59,261 nt of DNA. Source: an uncultured Rhodospirillaceae bacterium. GTDB taxonomy: Bacteria; Pseudomonadota; Alphaproteobacteria; Rhodospirillales; Magnetospirillaceae. Positions within the stretch are counted from its first letter, which is position 1. Each line of letters opens with the position of its first letter. The translations under genes were made by a program, and so were the position numbers. The notes below the pieces were generated by a model. The model did not search any database, had not been told where the DNA came from, and was given only the letters and a program-made list of their open reading frames with translations. Positions 7,538-16,500 of this stretch are shown here, piece by piece. The stretch spans positions 1-59,261 of the forward strand of contig CALABS010000022.1 of NCBI GenBank assembly GCA_937887565.1, read 5' to 3'.

Positions 7538-9649
7538 TCAGAAGCCGCTTTCGCGGATCGCCACCGCCGCCACCAGATCGAAGGCGCGTCGCAGCAGGCT
7601 GCGGCGCTCGCCCTCGGCCACCACCAGGCCGCGCGTGGCCTTGTCGAAGGTCGGCGGCGGCCCGGTGAAATCCAGTTCGACGCGATACAGCCCCTTGACC
7701 GGAACCTGGCGTCGGTCGGCGTCCTCGCGCACCGGCAGCGGCCCGCCATGGAGCGACGACAGCAGCGGCACGTCCAGCTCCGCCACGTTGACGCCGGCGA
7801 TGGAGCGCACCACGCAGGGATGGGAGGCCAGGGCCGGATCGTCGGGAACGAAGCGGGCCTCGGCCCCCGCCGCCAGCCGCGTCAGGTCCTCCTCGGCCAG
7901 GAAGGCGGCGATTTCCGGCCGCGACCGATCGGCCACATAGGCCAGCGGCGTGTCGGGGGCCACCCACAGGCCCGGCCGCAGGACGGGAGACATCTCGACC
8001 ACCGAGCCCGCCACCGGCGCCCGCACCGACAGCCGGCCCCGCTCTTCCAGGATGCCGTCGCGTTCGCTTTCGAGCGCCGCCAGCTGGCGGCGCAGCACGT
8101 GGATGGACTGTCCCGCCTCGGGGCTGGCGACCTCGCGCAGCAACAGCGCCCGCTGGCGCGCCAGCCGCACCTCGACGCTTGCCAGGGCGTGATCGAGGTC
8201 CGGCGAAGACAGCACCGCCAGGACGGTATCGGCGGCCACGGCGTCGCCGAGCCGCACCCCCAGTGCGGCGATCCTGCCCGGCCCCGGCGGAAAGACGATG
8301 GAATAGGACCCGGCCCGCGCCACCGCCGGCAGGTCGATCGCCGCCCGCCACGGCACCGCCAGCAGCAGCAGCCCCGCCGCCGCCGCCGTCATCGCGGCCG
8401 CCAGCCGGCGGCGGTCGGCGCCGGCGCGCCGCCGCCACCATTCCCGCGCCTCGCGCAGGATCGGAAGAGCGACGAACCACGCGATCTCGACGGCGAACAG
8501 CACGATGCCCAAGAGCTTGAAGAACAGGTGGTAAACCACCAGCGCGATGCCCAGGAACAGCACCAGACGGTAAATCCAGGTCCCGTAGGCGTAGGCCAGC
8601 AGAATGGCGCGCAGGCGCGGCGGGAAGGGCTCCGGCTCGGGATCGTCCAGGCCGAGGAGCGCCTTGCGCAGCCGCCAGCGGGCCAGCGCGAAGGCGCGTT
8701 CCTGCAGGTTCTCGACCCCCAGCGCGTCGGACAGCAGGTAGTAGCCGTCGAAGCGCATGAACGGGCTGAGATTGATGGCCAAGGTGCCGACCAGCGACAC
8801 CGTGGCGATGGAAAACGCCGCCGACCGCGCCGGCCCGTCGGGCAGGAAGCTCCAGGCCAGCAGGGCCAGCCCGCCCAGCAGGGCCTCGGCCGCCACCCCC
8901 GCCACCCCCACCGCCAACCGCTGGCGCCGCGACGCCAGCCGCCAGGTGTCGGAGGTGTCGGTGTACAGCATGGGCACCAGGACCACGAACGCCACCCCCA
9001 TGGTGGGAACGCGGCAGCCATATCGTCGGGCGGTATAGGCGTGGCCCAGCTCGTGGACCATCTTGGCCGCCGCCAGCGCGCCGCCGAACCATGCCGCCCC
9101 CTGCCAAGTGAAGAATTGCGGCAGCGTCGCCAGGAAGACGTCCCATTGCCGGAGCGCCAGCAGCAGCCCGGCGGCCCACGCCGCGACCAGGGCCACCAGC
9201 AGTGGCCGGCCGAAGAACGGCCGCACCCAGGGCAGGGTGGCGGCCAGGAAGCGGTCGGGGCGGACCAACGGCAGGCGAAGGAACAGGTAGTTGTGAATGA
9301 GCCACGTCGCCCATGATCGCCGTCCGGCGGCGACGGCCTGGGCCAGACGCCCCACCCCGGCCGGGCTGTCCCGCCGCACCAGATGGTTGGCGTCGAGGAA
9401 GCCGGCCATGGCCTCCAGGTCCCGAGGCCCGAGGCCCAACCCGGTCTCGGCCCGCAGCCGATCGAGGACGCGGGCCGGCTCGCCCAGGTGCCAGCGGGCC
9501 AGCAGTTCGAACGCCTCGCGTCCGATGCGGAAATAGCGGTTGCGGGCGGGGTCGTGGATGGTCCAGGTGGGGCTGCCGTCGCGGGCCTCGGGCCCCGGCA
9601 GCAGGCCGAGATCGTCACGCAGCGGCGGCAGCGCGGCGGCGGCGGTCAT
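7538..9649 (-). CDS. M50 metalloprotease fused to HlyD-like adaptor domain
   Basis: A 703-residue inner-membrane protein. The N-terminal ~110 residues are a soluble PqqD-like or winged-helix-like region, not firmly assigned. Transmembrane helices follow, with the zinc motif HELGH (H199-H203) inside one and the second M50 motif NLSPFMRFDGYY (D301) in a later one. A further membrane segment around residues 420-440 leads to a C-terminal HlyD-like region: a barrel-sandwich start (FPPGPGRIAALGVRLGDAV), a helical hairpin, then RAPVAGSVVEM. Its ATG overlaps the stop of the upstream adaptor gene (ATGA). With adjacent adaptor and TolC genes and no ABC ATPase, it probably takes the inner-membrane place in an export complex; this is inference. 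Confidence 0.8.
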   Translation of the reverse strand: MTAAAALPPLRDDLGLLPGPEARDGSPTWTIHDPARNRYFRIGREAFELLARWHLGEPARVLDRLRAETGLGLGPRDLEAMAGFLDANHLVRRDSPAGVGRLAQAVAAGRRSWATWLIHNYLFLRLPLVRPDRFLAATLPWVRPFFGRPLLVALVAAWAAGLLLALRQWDVFLATLPQFFTWQGAAWFGGALAAAKMVHELGHAYTARRYGCRVPTMGVAFVVLVPMLYTDTSDTWRLASRRQRLAVGVAGVAAEALLGGLALLAWSFLPDGPARSAAFSIATVSLVGTLAINLSPFMRFDGYYLLSDALGVENLQERAFALARWRLRKALLGLDDPEPEPFPPRLRAILLAYAYGTWIYRLVLFLGIALVVYHLFFKLLGIVLFAVEIAWFVALPILREAREWWRRRAGADRRRLAAAMTAAAAGLLLLAVPWRAAIDLPAVARAGSYSIVFPPGPGRIAALGVRLGDAVAADTVLAVLSSPDLDHALASVEVRLARQRALLLREVASPEAGQSIHVLRRQLAALESERDGILEERGRLSVRAPVAGSVVEMSPVLRPGLWVAPDTPLAYVADRSRPEIAAFLAEEDLTRLAAGAEARFVPDDPALASHPCVVRSIAGVNVAELDVPLLSSLHGGPLPVREDADRRQVPVKGLYRVELDFTGPPPTFDKATRGLVVAEGERRSLLRRAFDLVAAVAIRESGF

Positions 9650-11010
9650 AGGCCCAGCATGTGGCGCAGCGCCGCGATCGGGCGCCGGAACAGGTACAGG
9701 AACAGCGGCACCCGGGGGCCGTCGATGCGGGCGGTGCCGCGCAGGCCGATGCGCGGCGCGTCGCCGCCATTCCCGGCACCGCCGTCGAGCGTGGCGCGCA
9801 CCCGGTAGGCCAGGATGCCCTCCTCGGTGGGGGCGGCCTCGTAGCTGGCATCGGCCAAGGTGGCGGCCACCGGCTCCAACGGACGGGCATCCAGGAACAC
9901 CGCCACCGGGTTGCCGGCCTCCAGCACGATGGCGTCGGCGGCCGGCAGATGGGCCTCGATCTCCACCCGGGCCGGATCGGCGATGGTCAGGATGCGCTCG
10001 CCGGTGCGCACCGGCCGGCCGATCCAGTCGTTGACGCTGCGGAACACCGCGATGCCGGCGCGCTCCGCCTTGACCTTGCCGCGTTCCAGCTGTTCGGAGG
10101 CATAGGCCAGCTCGGCGGCCTTCAGGTCCACCTGCGCCCGCGCCAGGGCCACCTGGGCGGCCGCCTCGGGCGAACTCAGCGCCCCCTGCTCGGCCTTGCG
10201 CAGTTCGGCCCCGGCCACCGCCAATTCCTCGGCCGCCACCTGCTGGCGGGCCCGCAGGGCGGTGTCGTCGAAGTCCAACAGCGCCCGCCCCTCTGCCACC
10301 GCTTCGTTGGGGCGGACGTGGAAGCGCGCCACCACCCCGTCCAGGGGCGCCGCCACCACGAAGGGATCGGCCGCGACGATCTGGGCCGGCGCCAAGGCCG
10401 ACTGCCTCACCGGCACCAGGGCCAGCACCGCCACCGCCACCGCCGCCCCCAGCCAGACGCGGCGGCTGCGCATCCAGTCGGGCAACGGCCGCCGCCGCCC
10501 GAGCAGCGCGCCCCAGGCATGGCCGTAGGTGTCGGCCAAGCGCTCGGCCAGCACCGCCTCGGGCTCGGACCACGCCTCGTCGCGGGCCATCCACAGCGCC
10601 CCCACCGGCTGGCCGTCGGGGGTGAGCAGCGGCACCCAAAGCACCGAGGCCGGCGACCATTCCGCCCATTCCGCCCGCAGCTCGGGCGGCAGCCGCGCCG
10701 GATCGACCGCGTGCACCCGCCGCGCCTCGTCGTGGGCGGCCAGCGAGCGGGCGCAGGCGGCCAGCCAGCGCGTCAGGCCGGCATTGGGATCGTGGGCGGG
10801 CACGTCCGACAGGGCCGCGACCGCCGGATCGGCGTCCGCCGACCACGACAGGACGGCGGTGGACCGGCAGGGAATCAGCATCCGGGTGCGATTGGCCATG
10901 ACCAGCCCCAGCCCCTCGGCGCTCTGGGCGTGGCGAGCCTCGCGCTCGATCTGCAGCAAGGTCAACAGGGCGGGGGCAGGAGGGGCGGCGGTCATGGGGG
11001 CGGCGGTCAT
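9646..11010 (-). CDS. GAF-like domain plus HlyD-type periplasmic adaptor
   Basis: A 454-residue protein. Residues about 15-175 form a GAF-like sensory or ligand-binding domain (LQIEREARHAQSAEGLG..., VLWVPLLTPDGQPVGALWMARDE). A transmembrane segment at about 186-205 follows (AVAVAVLALVPV). The C-terminal half is an HlyD/membrane-fusion module: DGVVARFHVRPNEAVAEGRALLDFDDTAL, a coiled-coil hairpin and a beta-barrel (GERILTIADPARVEIEAHLPAADA). Topology would put the GAF-like domain in the cytoplasm and the adaptor in the periplasm. The ATG at 11010 overlaps the upstream stop; a second ATG five codons in is possible. A cytoplasmic sensor on an adaptor suggests gated export, which is inference. Confidence 0.75.
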   Translation of the reverse strand: MTAAPMTAAPPAPALLTLLQIEREARHAQSAEGLGLVMANRTRMLIPCRSTAVLSWSADADPAVAALSDVPAHDPNAGLTRWLAACARSLAAHDEARRVHAVDPARLPPELRAEWAEWSPASVLWVPLLTPDGQPVGALWMARDEAWSEPEAVLAERLADTYGHAWGALLGRRRPLPDWMRSRRVWLGAAVAVAVLALVPVRQSALAPAQIVAADPFVVAAPLDGVVARFHVRPNEAVAEGRALLDFDDTALRARQQVAAEELAVAGAELRKAEQGALSSPEAAAQVALARAQVDLKAAELAYASEQLERGKVKAERAGIAVFRSVNDWIGRPVRTGERILTIADPARVEIEAHLPAADAIVLEAGNPVAVFLDARPLEPVAATLADASYEAAPTEEGILAYRVRATLDGGAGNGGDAPRIGLRGTARIDGPRVPLFLYLFRRPIAALRHMLGL

Positions 11011-11747
11011 GGGCCGGACGGATCCCGGAACACCGCGTTGCCGCTCATGCCGGCGATGACGCCGTCGGGCGAGCCGTCGAGCATCCCCACCACGGCGATG
11101 GACTGGCTGACCGCGTCCACGCGGGCGCCCAGGCGCACGACCTTGCCGGCATAGGCCAGGCCGGTCTCATCCACCTTGAGGCTGAACGGCACCCCGGGCT
11201 TGAGCCAGCGCAGCCAGGACGACGGCGCCAGCATGCGCACCTCGATGCGGCTGTCGTCGAGCACCGCCAGCAGCGGCTGCCCCGGGGCCACGCTTTCATG
11301 GGGCTGGGCCTTGCGTTCGACCACCCGGCCGGGATAGGGCGCCCGGATCAGGCAGCGTTCGACCGGCACCGAGGCGGCCTGGACGCGGGCGCGGGCTTGC
11401 TCCCGTTCGGCCTCGGCGAGGTCGATCTCGAGTTGGCCGGCGCTTTTCAGCGTCGCCAGCTTGCGGGCATTGTCCAAGGTGGCCTCGGCCCCCTTCAACG
11501 CCGCCCGGGCCTCGGCCAGGCTGGCGCGAAAGGCGGCGCAGTCGAAGGATACCAAGGTGTCGCCCTTGCGGAACCGTTCGCCGTTCTGGAACGGAATGGC
11601 CTCTATGCGGGCCGCCAGTTCGCTGGCCAGCACCGCCTCGGCCTGGGGGGCGAGCATGGCGCGGACCTCGGCCGCGACCCCGGCGCGCGGGGCGGCCGCC
11701 AGAAACACCCAGGCGGCCGCCGATACCAGGAATGCCAAAAACCTCAT
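11007..11747 (-). CDS. Small periplasmic adaptor (HlyD/RND family)
   Basis: A 246-residue membrane-fusion-type protein. A cleavable signal peptide (about 1-26, ending GVAAE) makes it periplasmic without a membrane anchor. It shows the split barrel-sandwich (ARIEAIPFQNGERFRKGDTLVSFD and RAPYPGRVVERKAQPHESVAPGQPL) around a coiled-coil hairpin of about 60 residues, then a beta-barrel domain. It is shorter than classical HlyD/MacA adaptors. Its start codon overlaps the TolC-family stop (ATGA) and its own stop overlaps the next gene's ATG, implying coupled translation. Two adaptors plus an M50-adaptor fusion in one unit is unusual. Confidence 0.8.
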   Translation of the reverse strand: MRFLAFLVSAAAWVFLAAAPRAGVAAEVRAMLAPQAEAVLASELAARIEAIPFQNGERFRKGDTLVSFDCAAFRASLAEARAALKGAEATLDNARKLATLKSAGQLEIDLAEAEREQARARVQAASVPVERCLIRAPYPGRVVERKAQPHESVAPGQPLLAVLDDSRIEVRMLAPSSWLRWLKPGVPFSLKVDETGLAYAGKVVRLGARVDAVSQSIAVVGMLDGSPDGVIAGMSGNAVFRDPSGP

Positions 11748-13492
11748 CGCGTCTCGACGGCCGGCGACCAAGCCGAGACGGGATGCTCCCACCAGCGCAT
11801 GGCGGCGTCGGCGGTCATGTTGACCGGCACGGCGGCCGGAGCGGGCGCCGGCTCGGCCCGCGCGGTCGGCGGCGCGACCGTCACCGCCGGTCTCGGCGGC
11901 TGGGCGGGCGCCGGCGCCGATGGGGCGGCATCGGCGACCGGCCGGACCTCGGCCGGGGCCAACTGTCCGGCGCTCCACCGCTCCATGGTCGCCGCCACAG
12001 CCTTGGCCAGGGTCTTGATGTCGTGGGCCTCCACCTTGTCCGGCAGGGGGTCGGCGCCGGCGGTGACATAGATGCGGCCGACGGCGTTGGTCATCTGCGC
12101 GAAGGCGACGTCGCGGCGCAGTTCGGCCAGCACCGCCTCCACCTCGGCGTTGATGACCTCCAGCTCGTTGCCGCGCCCGCTGGCGTTGGAGGCGCGGATC
12201 TGCTCCAGCATGGCGGTCTCGACCTCGTTCATCTCGCGGGCGGTGCGGAACTCGCTGACCGCCTGCTTGTAGGCCAGCCACGACACATGGGCCTGGGTCA
12301 GCACCGCCATGCTGACCGCCAGCCGGCGGGTGCGGGCGACGTCCTCGATGGCGTGGGCCTCGTCGATGCGGGCCGGGCCGTTGAGGAACGTGTCGAACAG
12401 GTTGTGGTTCACCTTCGCCGACCAGCTGATCCAGTTGCTCTTGTAGGCGAAACTGTTGCTGTCGTAGTTGTAGCCGGCGCCCAGGCTGACGCCGGGAATC
12501 AGCGACAGCATGGCCGCCTTGACCTCGCCGGCGCCGATGCGGGCCTGATAGGCCTCCTCGCGCAGCTCGGGCCGGTACAGCAGCGCCGACTGCTCGATCT
12601 GGTCCAGCGTCACCGACACCTTGGGCTCGTCCAGAGAAATGCCGTCGATGGCGACCGTGAAGTCCTCGCCGGGCGGCAGCCCCATGAGGGCGGCCAGGTT
12701 GGCCTTGCCGCTGATCAACTCGCGCCGGAGCGTCTTGATGTCGTTGAGCGCCCGCAACAGGTCGCGGCGGTATTCCAGCGCCTCGCGCGGCGGCTTGAGG
12801 GCCTGGCGCTCGATGCTGCGGGCGTTGTCCAGCGCCTCGTCGATGCGGGTGATCAGCGGGTCGATGCGCTTGAGCAGGCGGTCGGCCGAGGCCGCCTGCC
12901 AATAGGCGGCGCGCACGTCCTGGACGATGTTGTGGACCACCTTGCGGCGGCGCTCCTGCACGATCAGCGTGCGGTCGGCGGCCTGGTTGGCGCGCACGTA
13001 GGACATGCCGAAATCCAGGATGTTCCAGGTCGGCCCCAGCTCGGCGGTGACGCCCTCGCGATCCGACGAGGTCGAGGTCGCCAGCGACTGCACCTGGGTG
13101 TAGACGTTGCGGCTGGACGAGGCCTGGGCGTTGCTGCGTCCCTCGTAGCCGGCATTGGCGGCCAGCTTGGGCAGCATGCTCAGATTGGCCATGGTGAGCT
13201 GGCGCTCGGCGAAGGCCGCCTCCATCACCTTGAGCCGGTTGTCCAGGTTGTACTTGATCGCCCGCGCGATGGCCTCGTGCAGGGACACCGGCCCGGCGAC
13301 CGGCTCGGGGACCGTCCGCAGGGCGGCGATGTCCTGCTGGGCCCGCCGGGCGTGGTCGTCCATGGTGAAGGGCTCGGGCGTGACCGAGCACCCGGCCAAG
13401 GCGATGGCCGCGACCGAAGCCGCCAAGACGGCACGGAATCCGGAAACGGGGGCCGGCCGGGCGGCGGGCCCCGAAGTCGTGATCGCGTTCAC
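11744..13492 (-). CDS. TolC-family outer membrane lipoprotein
   Basis: A 582-residue outer-membrane efflux protein. The GTG at 13492 is chosen because a purine-rich GGGGG stretch lies just upstream and it gives a clean lipoprotein signal (LAGC, Cys35); a TTG six codons earlier is possible. The body has two TolC repeats with long helical stretches (about 60-260 and 290-490) and internal YNYDSNS and WNILDFG motifs. An Ala/Pro-rich tail (about 500-565) is not normal for TolC. Spacing of 58 bp from the large surface-protein gene and ATGA overlap with the adaptor suggest one transcript. It would form the outer-membrane duct of the export complex. Confidence 0.85.
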   Translation of the reverse strand: MNAITTSGPAARPAPVSGFRAVLAASVAAIALAGCSVTPEPFTMDDHARRAQQDIAALRTVPEPVAGPVSLHEAIARAIKYNLDNRLKVMEAAFAERQLTMANLSMLPKLAANAGYEGRSNAQASSSRNVYTQVQSLATSTSSDREGVTAELGPTWNILDFGMSYVRANQAADRTLIVQERRRKVVHNIVQDVRAAYWQAASADRLLKRIDPLITRIDEALDNARSIERQALKPPREALEYRRDLLRALNDIKTLRRELISGKANLAALMGLPPGEDFTVAIDGISLDEPKVSVTLDQIEQSALLYRPELREEAYQARIGAGEVKAAMLSLIPGVSLGAGYNYDSNSFAYKSNWISWSAKVNHNLFDTFLNGPARIDEAHAIEDVARTRRLAVSMAVLTQAHVSWLAYKQAVSEFRTAREMNEVETAMLEQIRASNASGRGNELEVINAEVEAVLAELRRDVAFAQMTNAVGRIYVTAGADPLPDKVEAHDIKTLAKAVAATMERWSAGQLAPAEVRPVADAAPSAPAPAQPPRPAVTVAPPTARAEPAPAPAAVPVNMTADAAMRWWEHPVSAWSPAVETR

Positions 13493-13550
13493 TCTACCCC
13501 CTGTGTGCAAGCACTTTCCCTTGGTTCACTCATCTCGGCCGCCCCTGCCC

Positions 13551-16500
13551 TCAGGCGGCGGCATCCACCGCCGCCAGGGCGCGGGCCAGGCGGGCGAGGT
13601 CGTCGTCCTGGGCCCGGGCGAACCCGGCAAGCTGGTCCGTGAAGCCGGCCCGGCCGGCGGGTTCATCCGGCATGCCGGCGTCGCCGGCGGTTTGCTCGGT
13701 CGTGTCGGCGGCACCGACCGGAGCCATTCCCGGCAGATCGGGCAGGCCGTCGGCCAGTTGGGCGGCCCCCGGCGCGGCCGGCAGGGCGGCGAAGCCGCCC
13801 CCGCCCACCCGGCCGCCACCCAGGCCGCCGCCGAACCCGCCCCCGAGTCCACCGCCGAGTCCACCGCCGAGACCGGCGCGATAGAAGGCGCCGCCGGGCG
13901 TGGAGTTGCCGAACGAGCCGCCGGCATTGCCGCCGGTGAAGCTGTTGTTGCCGAACGAGCCGCCGCCGGCACCGACCTGGCCGGTGCCGCCCGACGGTCC
14001 CGTCGAGCCGCCGGCGGTGACCACGTTCTGGGTGCTGCCGGTGCCGTACTGGGCGTCAAGCCCGCCGGTCAGCCCGGGCGCCACCAGCGTGCCGGGCGTG
14101 ATGCTGGGCGCGTTGGGATTGCTGGGTGCCTCGTTCGACGGGACGACCACGGCGGCCGGTGGCGGCGCCGGCGGCGGCGGCGGCGGCGCCGGCGGCGGCG
14201 GCGTCGGCACCACCGTGGGAGCCGGCGGTGGCGGCGGCGGCGGAGGTGGCGGCGGCGGTGGGGGAGGAGGAGGAGGCGGCGGGGGAGGAGGAGGCGGTGG
14301 GGCCGCCGCCACGGTGATGGTGATGGTCTGGGTGGCGGTCTTGGCGCCGTCCGACGCCTGGACGATCACCGTATGGGTCCCGGCCGCCAGGGCGTTGCCC
14401 CCGGACAAGGCGCCGGTGGCGGCGTCGATCGTGAAGCCCGCCTGCGCGGTGCCGCCGGTGACGGAATAGGTGATGCCGGCGTCGGCGGCGCCGCCGTCGC
14501 CGTTGTTGGCGTCGACGTCCAGGGTCAGGGTGCCGCCTACGGTCCCCGACAGCGTCGCGGCCGAGGTGAACACCGGATCGGCGTCCACCGAGGTCGAGAC
14601 CACGGTGGTGGTATTGTTGGTGCCGGTGGCGGTGCCGTCGCCGACCGAGATGGTGAAGGTGGTGGTCTCGGTCGAGCCGTTGGCGACACGGTTGTCGGCG
14701 GGGTCGAACACCAACTGGCGGATCGCCGCCTGGGCATTGGCAGGCGTGGTGGACGCCAGGGTGTAGCTGCCGCCGCCGGCGTCGGTGAAGCCCGCGGCCG
14801 CCAGCGACGCCGCCGTGAAGGCGCCTTTGTTGGCGTCGTCCAGGCTGACCGTGACGGTGACGTTGGACCCCTCGGGGTCGGTGATGGTGACGCCCGCGAA
14901 CGGCGACACGGTGACGTTGTCGTTCACCGCCTGCCCGGCCGACGCGCCGCCGATGGCCGGCGTGTCGTTGGCGCCGGTGATGGTGATGGTCAGCACGGCG
15001 GTGTCGGAACCGCCGTTACCGTCCGAGACGGTGTAGTTGAAGCTGTCGGTCAGCGTCGCCCCGGCGGCCAAGGCCTGGACGGTGGCGTTGTTGTCGTCGA
15101 CGACATAGGTGTAGCTGCCGTTGGCGCCGAGCGTCAGCGACCCGTAGGACCCCGCCAGCGCGTTGCCGACGGTGCCGGCGGTGCCCGCCCCCTCGGACGA
15201 GCCGGTGCGGACGGCGGAGACCGTCTTGGTGTCGCCACTGTCCACGTCGGTGTCGTTGGCCAGCACGTCGCCGCTGGCATTGGCCCCGGCGGTGCCGTTG
15301 CTCACCCCGCCCTTCTCGGTGGCGGCACCGGTGTCGTTGACGGCGACCGGCGCGTCGTTCACCGCCGTCACCGGCTGCGACACCGTGTCGGTGGCGGTCG
15401 AGAAGGCGGTGGTGCCGCCGTTGGTGGTGGTGTCGGCGGTGCCGCCGTTGCTGCCCGAGGTCTGGTCCCAGGCGCGGATGGTCAGCGCGCCGGCGGTGGT
15501 GCCGTTGTGATTGGCGTTGGGCTGGAAGTAAAGGCGGGTGTTGGCGTCGGAGGCCAGCAGCCGGGCGCTCGACGCCGACACCGATCCGAGCGCGGTCCAG
15601 GTGGTGCCGCCGTCGGTGGAGTAATGCCAACTGCCGTTGGTGGTGTCGGCGGCGGTGATGGCGATGCCCTTGGCCACGCCGCCGCCGTCGGGATCGGTGA
15701 CGCCGCCCACCAGCGACGACACCAGCGTACCCACCGCCCCGGAGGGTGCCCCGGCATCCTCGGCCACGGCGCCCAGGGACAGGGCGGTGTCGGCGAGAAC
15801 CGGCGCGTCGTTGACCGCCGCCACCGTCACCGAAGCGGTCACGGCCGACCCGGAATAGCCGTCGGTGTCGCGGCCGACGAAAGTGATGGTGCGGGTGGTG
15901 GTGTCGGGCGCGTCCGAGGTGTTGTTGAACTGTGCCTCCTTGATCAGCGCCAGGTAGTCCGCCTTGGTGCCGCTCCCCGCCAGGGTGATGACCGAGTCCG
16001 AGGTGTAGGTCACGGTGATGCCGTTGACGGTGCGGGCCCCGCCCGACAGGGTCAGCACGTCGCCGGTCTTGGCGTTGGAAAGCGTGATGACCAGTTGGTC
16101 CAGGTTGGCGTTGTCGTCGGTCAGCGTGGCGTCGGCGTCGACGATCGACACCGCCCCGCCGCCCTCGGTGAAGGAGGCGTTGAAGCCGCCGCCGGTGGCG
16201 CCGGACGAATCGTTGCCGTCGAGGTCGATGACCGGCGCGGTGACCACGGTCACCGTCGAGCTGCGCGAGGTCGAGTTTCCGGTGCCGTCATTGGCGACCA
16301 CCGTCACCGTGCGGGCGCCGGTGGTGACGTCGGCGGCGCTGTCGGTGTTGTTGTAGACCACGCCGCGCAGGACCGTCTGGTATACCGAGGCCGAGGCAGA
16401 GCCGGTGATGGACAGGACACCGGTGGCCGAGGTGTAGCCCACCGTCAGCCCCGCCCCGGTGGCGGCGGCGGAAGCGGTGGAATCCAGCGACAGGCTTTCC

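Noticed and set aside
7538..10846. Single 1102-residue protein covering M50 and adaptor genes
   Set aside because: Upstream of 9649 the frame is out-of-frame sequence of the GAF-adaptor gene. The ATG in the ATGA overlap gives a normal M50 protein.
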